From SAR86 cluster bacterium (GTDB lineage Bacteria > Pseudomonadota > Gammaproteobacteria > Pseudomonadales > Azotimanducaceae), in NCBI GenBank assembly GCA_013204195.1, contig JABMOJ010000128.1, forward strand, positions 1-6,380: a stretch of 6,380 bases of DNA. Direction: 5' to 3'. Every line of letters starts with the position of its first letter. Position 1 is the first letter of the stretch. Positions 6,108-6,380 of the stretch are shown in pieces. The position numbers were made by a program, and so were the translations under genes. The notes beneath the pieces are model-generated. The model saw only the letters and a program-made list of their open reading frames with translations. It had not been told where the DNA came from and did not search any database.

Positions 6108-6380
6108 ATGACGACTGATATCTCTAGCGCAAAGCTTTCCAGTGCAAAGCTGAAGGAGATGGATCGAAAGACATTATTACATCCTTTTACTGACTACCAA
6201 CAATACGCCAAAACGGGCGGGCGGGTGGTGACTCGAGCGGAACATATTTACATTACAGACTCGGACAATAAGCAGTTGCTCGATGGCATGTCGGGACTCT
6301 GGTGTTGCAGTCTGGGTTACAGCCAACCGACTATCAACAAAGCGATTCAAGAACAGTTGGCGCGTTTACCCTATTACAAC
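6108..6380 (+). CDS. spuC: Class III aminotransferase, polyamine:pyruvate aminotransferase-like, N-terminal part
   Basis: The first 91 codons of a gene run off the right edge without a stop. Residues LLHPFTDYQQYAK, then HIYITDSDNKQLLDGMSGLWC, then LGYSQPTINKAI and LARLPYYN follow the N-terminus of SpuC-type omega-aminotransferases step by step (in Pseudomonas, roughly HLPPFTDYK, then YIWDSEGNKILDAMAGLWC, then LPFYN). These PLP enzymes move the terminal amino group of putrescine or related diamines to pyruvate as the first step of polyamine catabolism. The PLP lysine lies outside the window. The start at ATG 6108 has only a weak TAGG 11 bases upstream. An ATG at 6159 is directly abutted by AAGGAG with no spacing, so it is less likely. 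Related pyruvate-dependent omega-transaminases cannot be excluded, but the nearby polyamine permeases favour SpuC. Confidence 0.87.
   Translation, partial: MTTDISSAKLSSAKLKEMDRKTLLHPFTDYQQYAKTGGRVVTRAEHIYITDSDNKQLLDGMSGLWCCSLGYSQPTINKAIQEQLARLPYYN
6123..6152 (+). repeat. Tandem 15-base repeat coding SSAKL twice
   Basis: TCTAGCGCAAAGCTT is followed directly by TCCAGTGCAAAGCTG. The units match at 12 of 15 bases, and all three differences are third-codon-position and silent, so both encode SSAKL. It lies in the variable N-terminal extension of the aminotransferase, ahead of the conserved fold. Confidence 0.6.

Noticed and set aside
1..6380. CRISPR arrays, tRNA or rRNA genes, insertion sequences or integrase remnants
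   Set aside because: I saw no spaced direct repeats, cloverleaf-like stretch, terminal inverted repeats or transposase-like protein in any frame.

Overview
The window looks like chromosomal DNA of a Gram-negative gammaproteobacterium, probably a marine or environmental heterotroph. The evidence is a TonB-dependent outer-membrane receptor with a signal peptide, a Pot/Spu-type polyamine ABC transporter, a SpuC-like aminotransferase and moderate GC content by eye. I cannot name the genus from the sequence.

Layout. (1) Bases 1-1891, plus strand: the 3' end of a polyamine ABC-transporter operon. It holds the last 63 residues of the ATP-binding subunit (TOBE region) and two complete inner-membrane permeases (PotH- and PotI-like). 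Both junctions are ATGA stop/start overlaps, so the genes are tightly coupled. (2) Bases 1883-1937: two back-to-back hairpins fill the short gap between convergent genes. (3) Bases 1949-4321, minus strand: a 790-residue TonB-dependent receptor that starts at GTG behind a GGAGG ribosome-binding site. (4) Bases 4412-6010, minus strand: a 532-residue protein with N-terminal TPR repeats and a C-terminal PAPS-dependent sulfotransferase domain. It lies upstream of the receptor in the same orientation. (5) Bases 6011-6107: a 97-base divergent promoter region with overlapping candidate sigma-70 promoters, a perfect DnaA box, a second near-perfect DnaA box in inverted orientation and an 11-base dyad. 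(6) Bases 6108-6380, plus strand: the first 91 codons of a class III aminotransferase closely resembling polyamine:pyruvate aminotransferase (SpuC), cut by the window edge.

How the parts fit. The flanking genes form a polyamine uptake and catabolism locus: the permeases import putrescine or spermidine, and SpuC transaminates it. The minus-strand receptor and sulfotransferase sit inside that locus. The receptor may bring a polyamine-related or other substrate across the outer membrane, but no sequence feature identifies its ligand. The sulfotransferase domain carries counterparts of all four active-site residues I recall for human tyrosylprotein sulfotransferase, and the neighbouring receptor has acidic, tyrosine-rich stretches. 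This suggests, as a hypothesis only, that the sulfotransferase modifies a protein, possibly the receptor. This pairing and the DnaA-box-bearing divergent promoter are the two points most worth following up.
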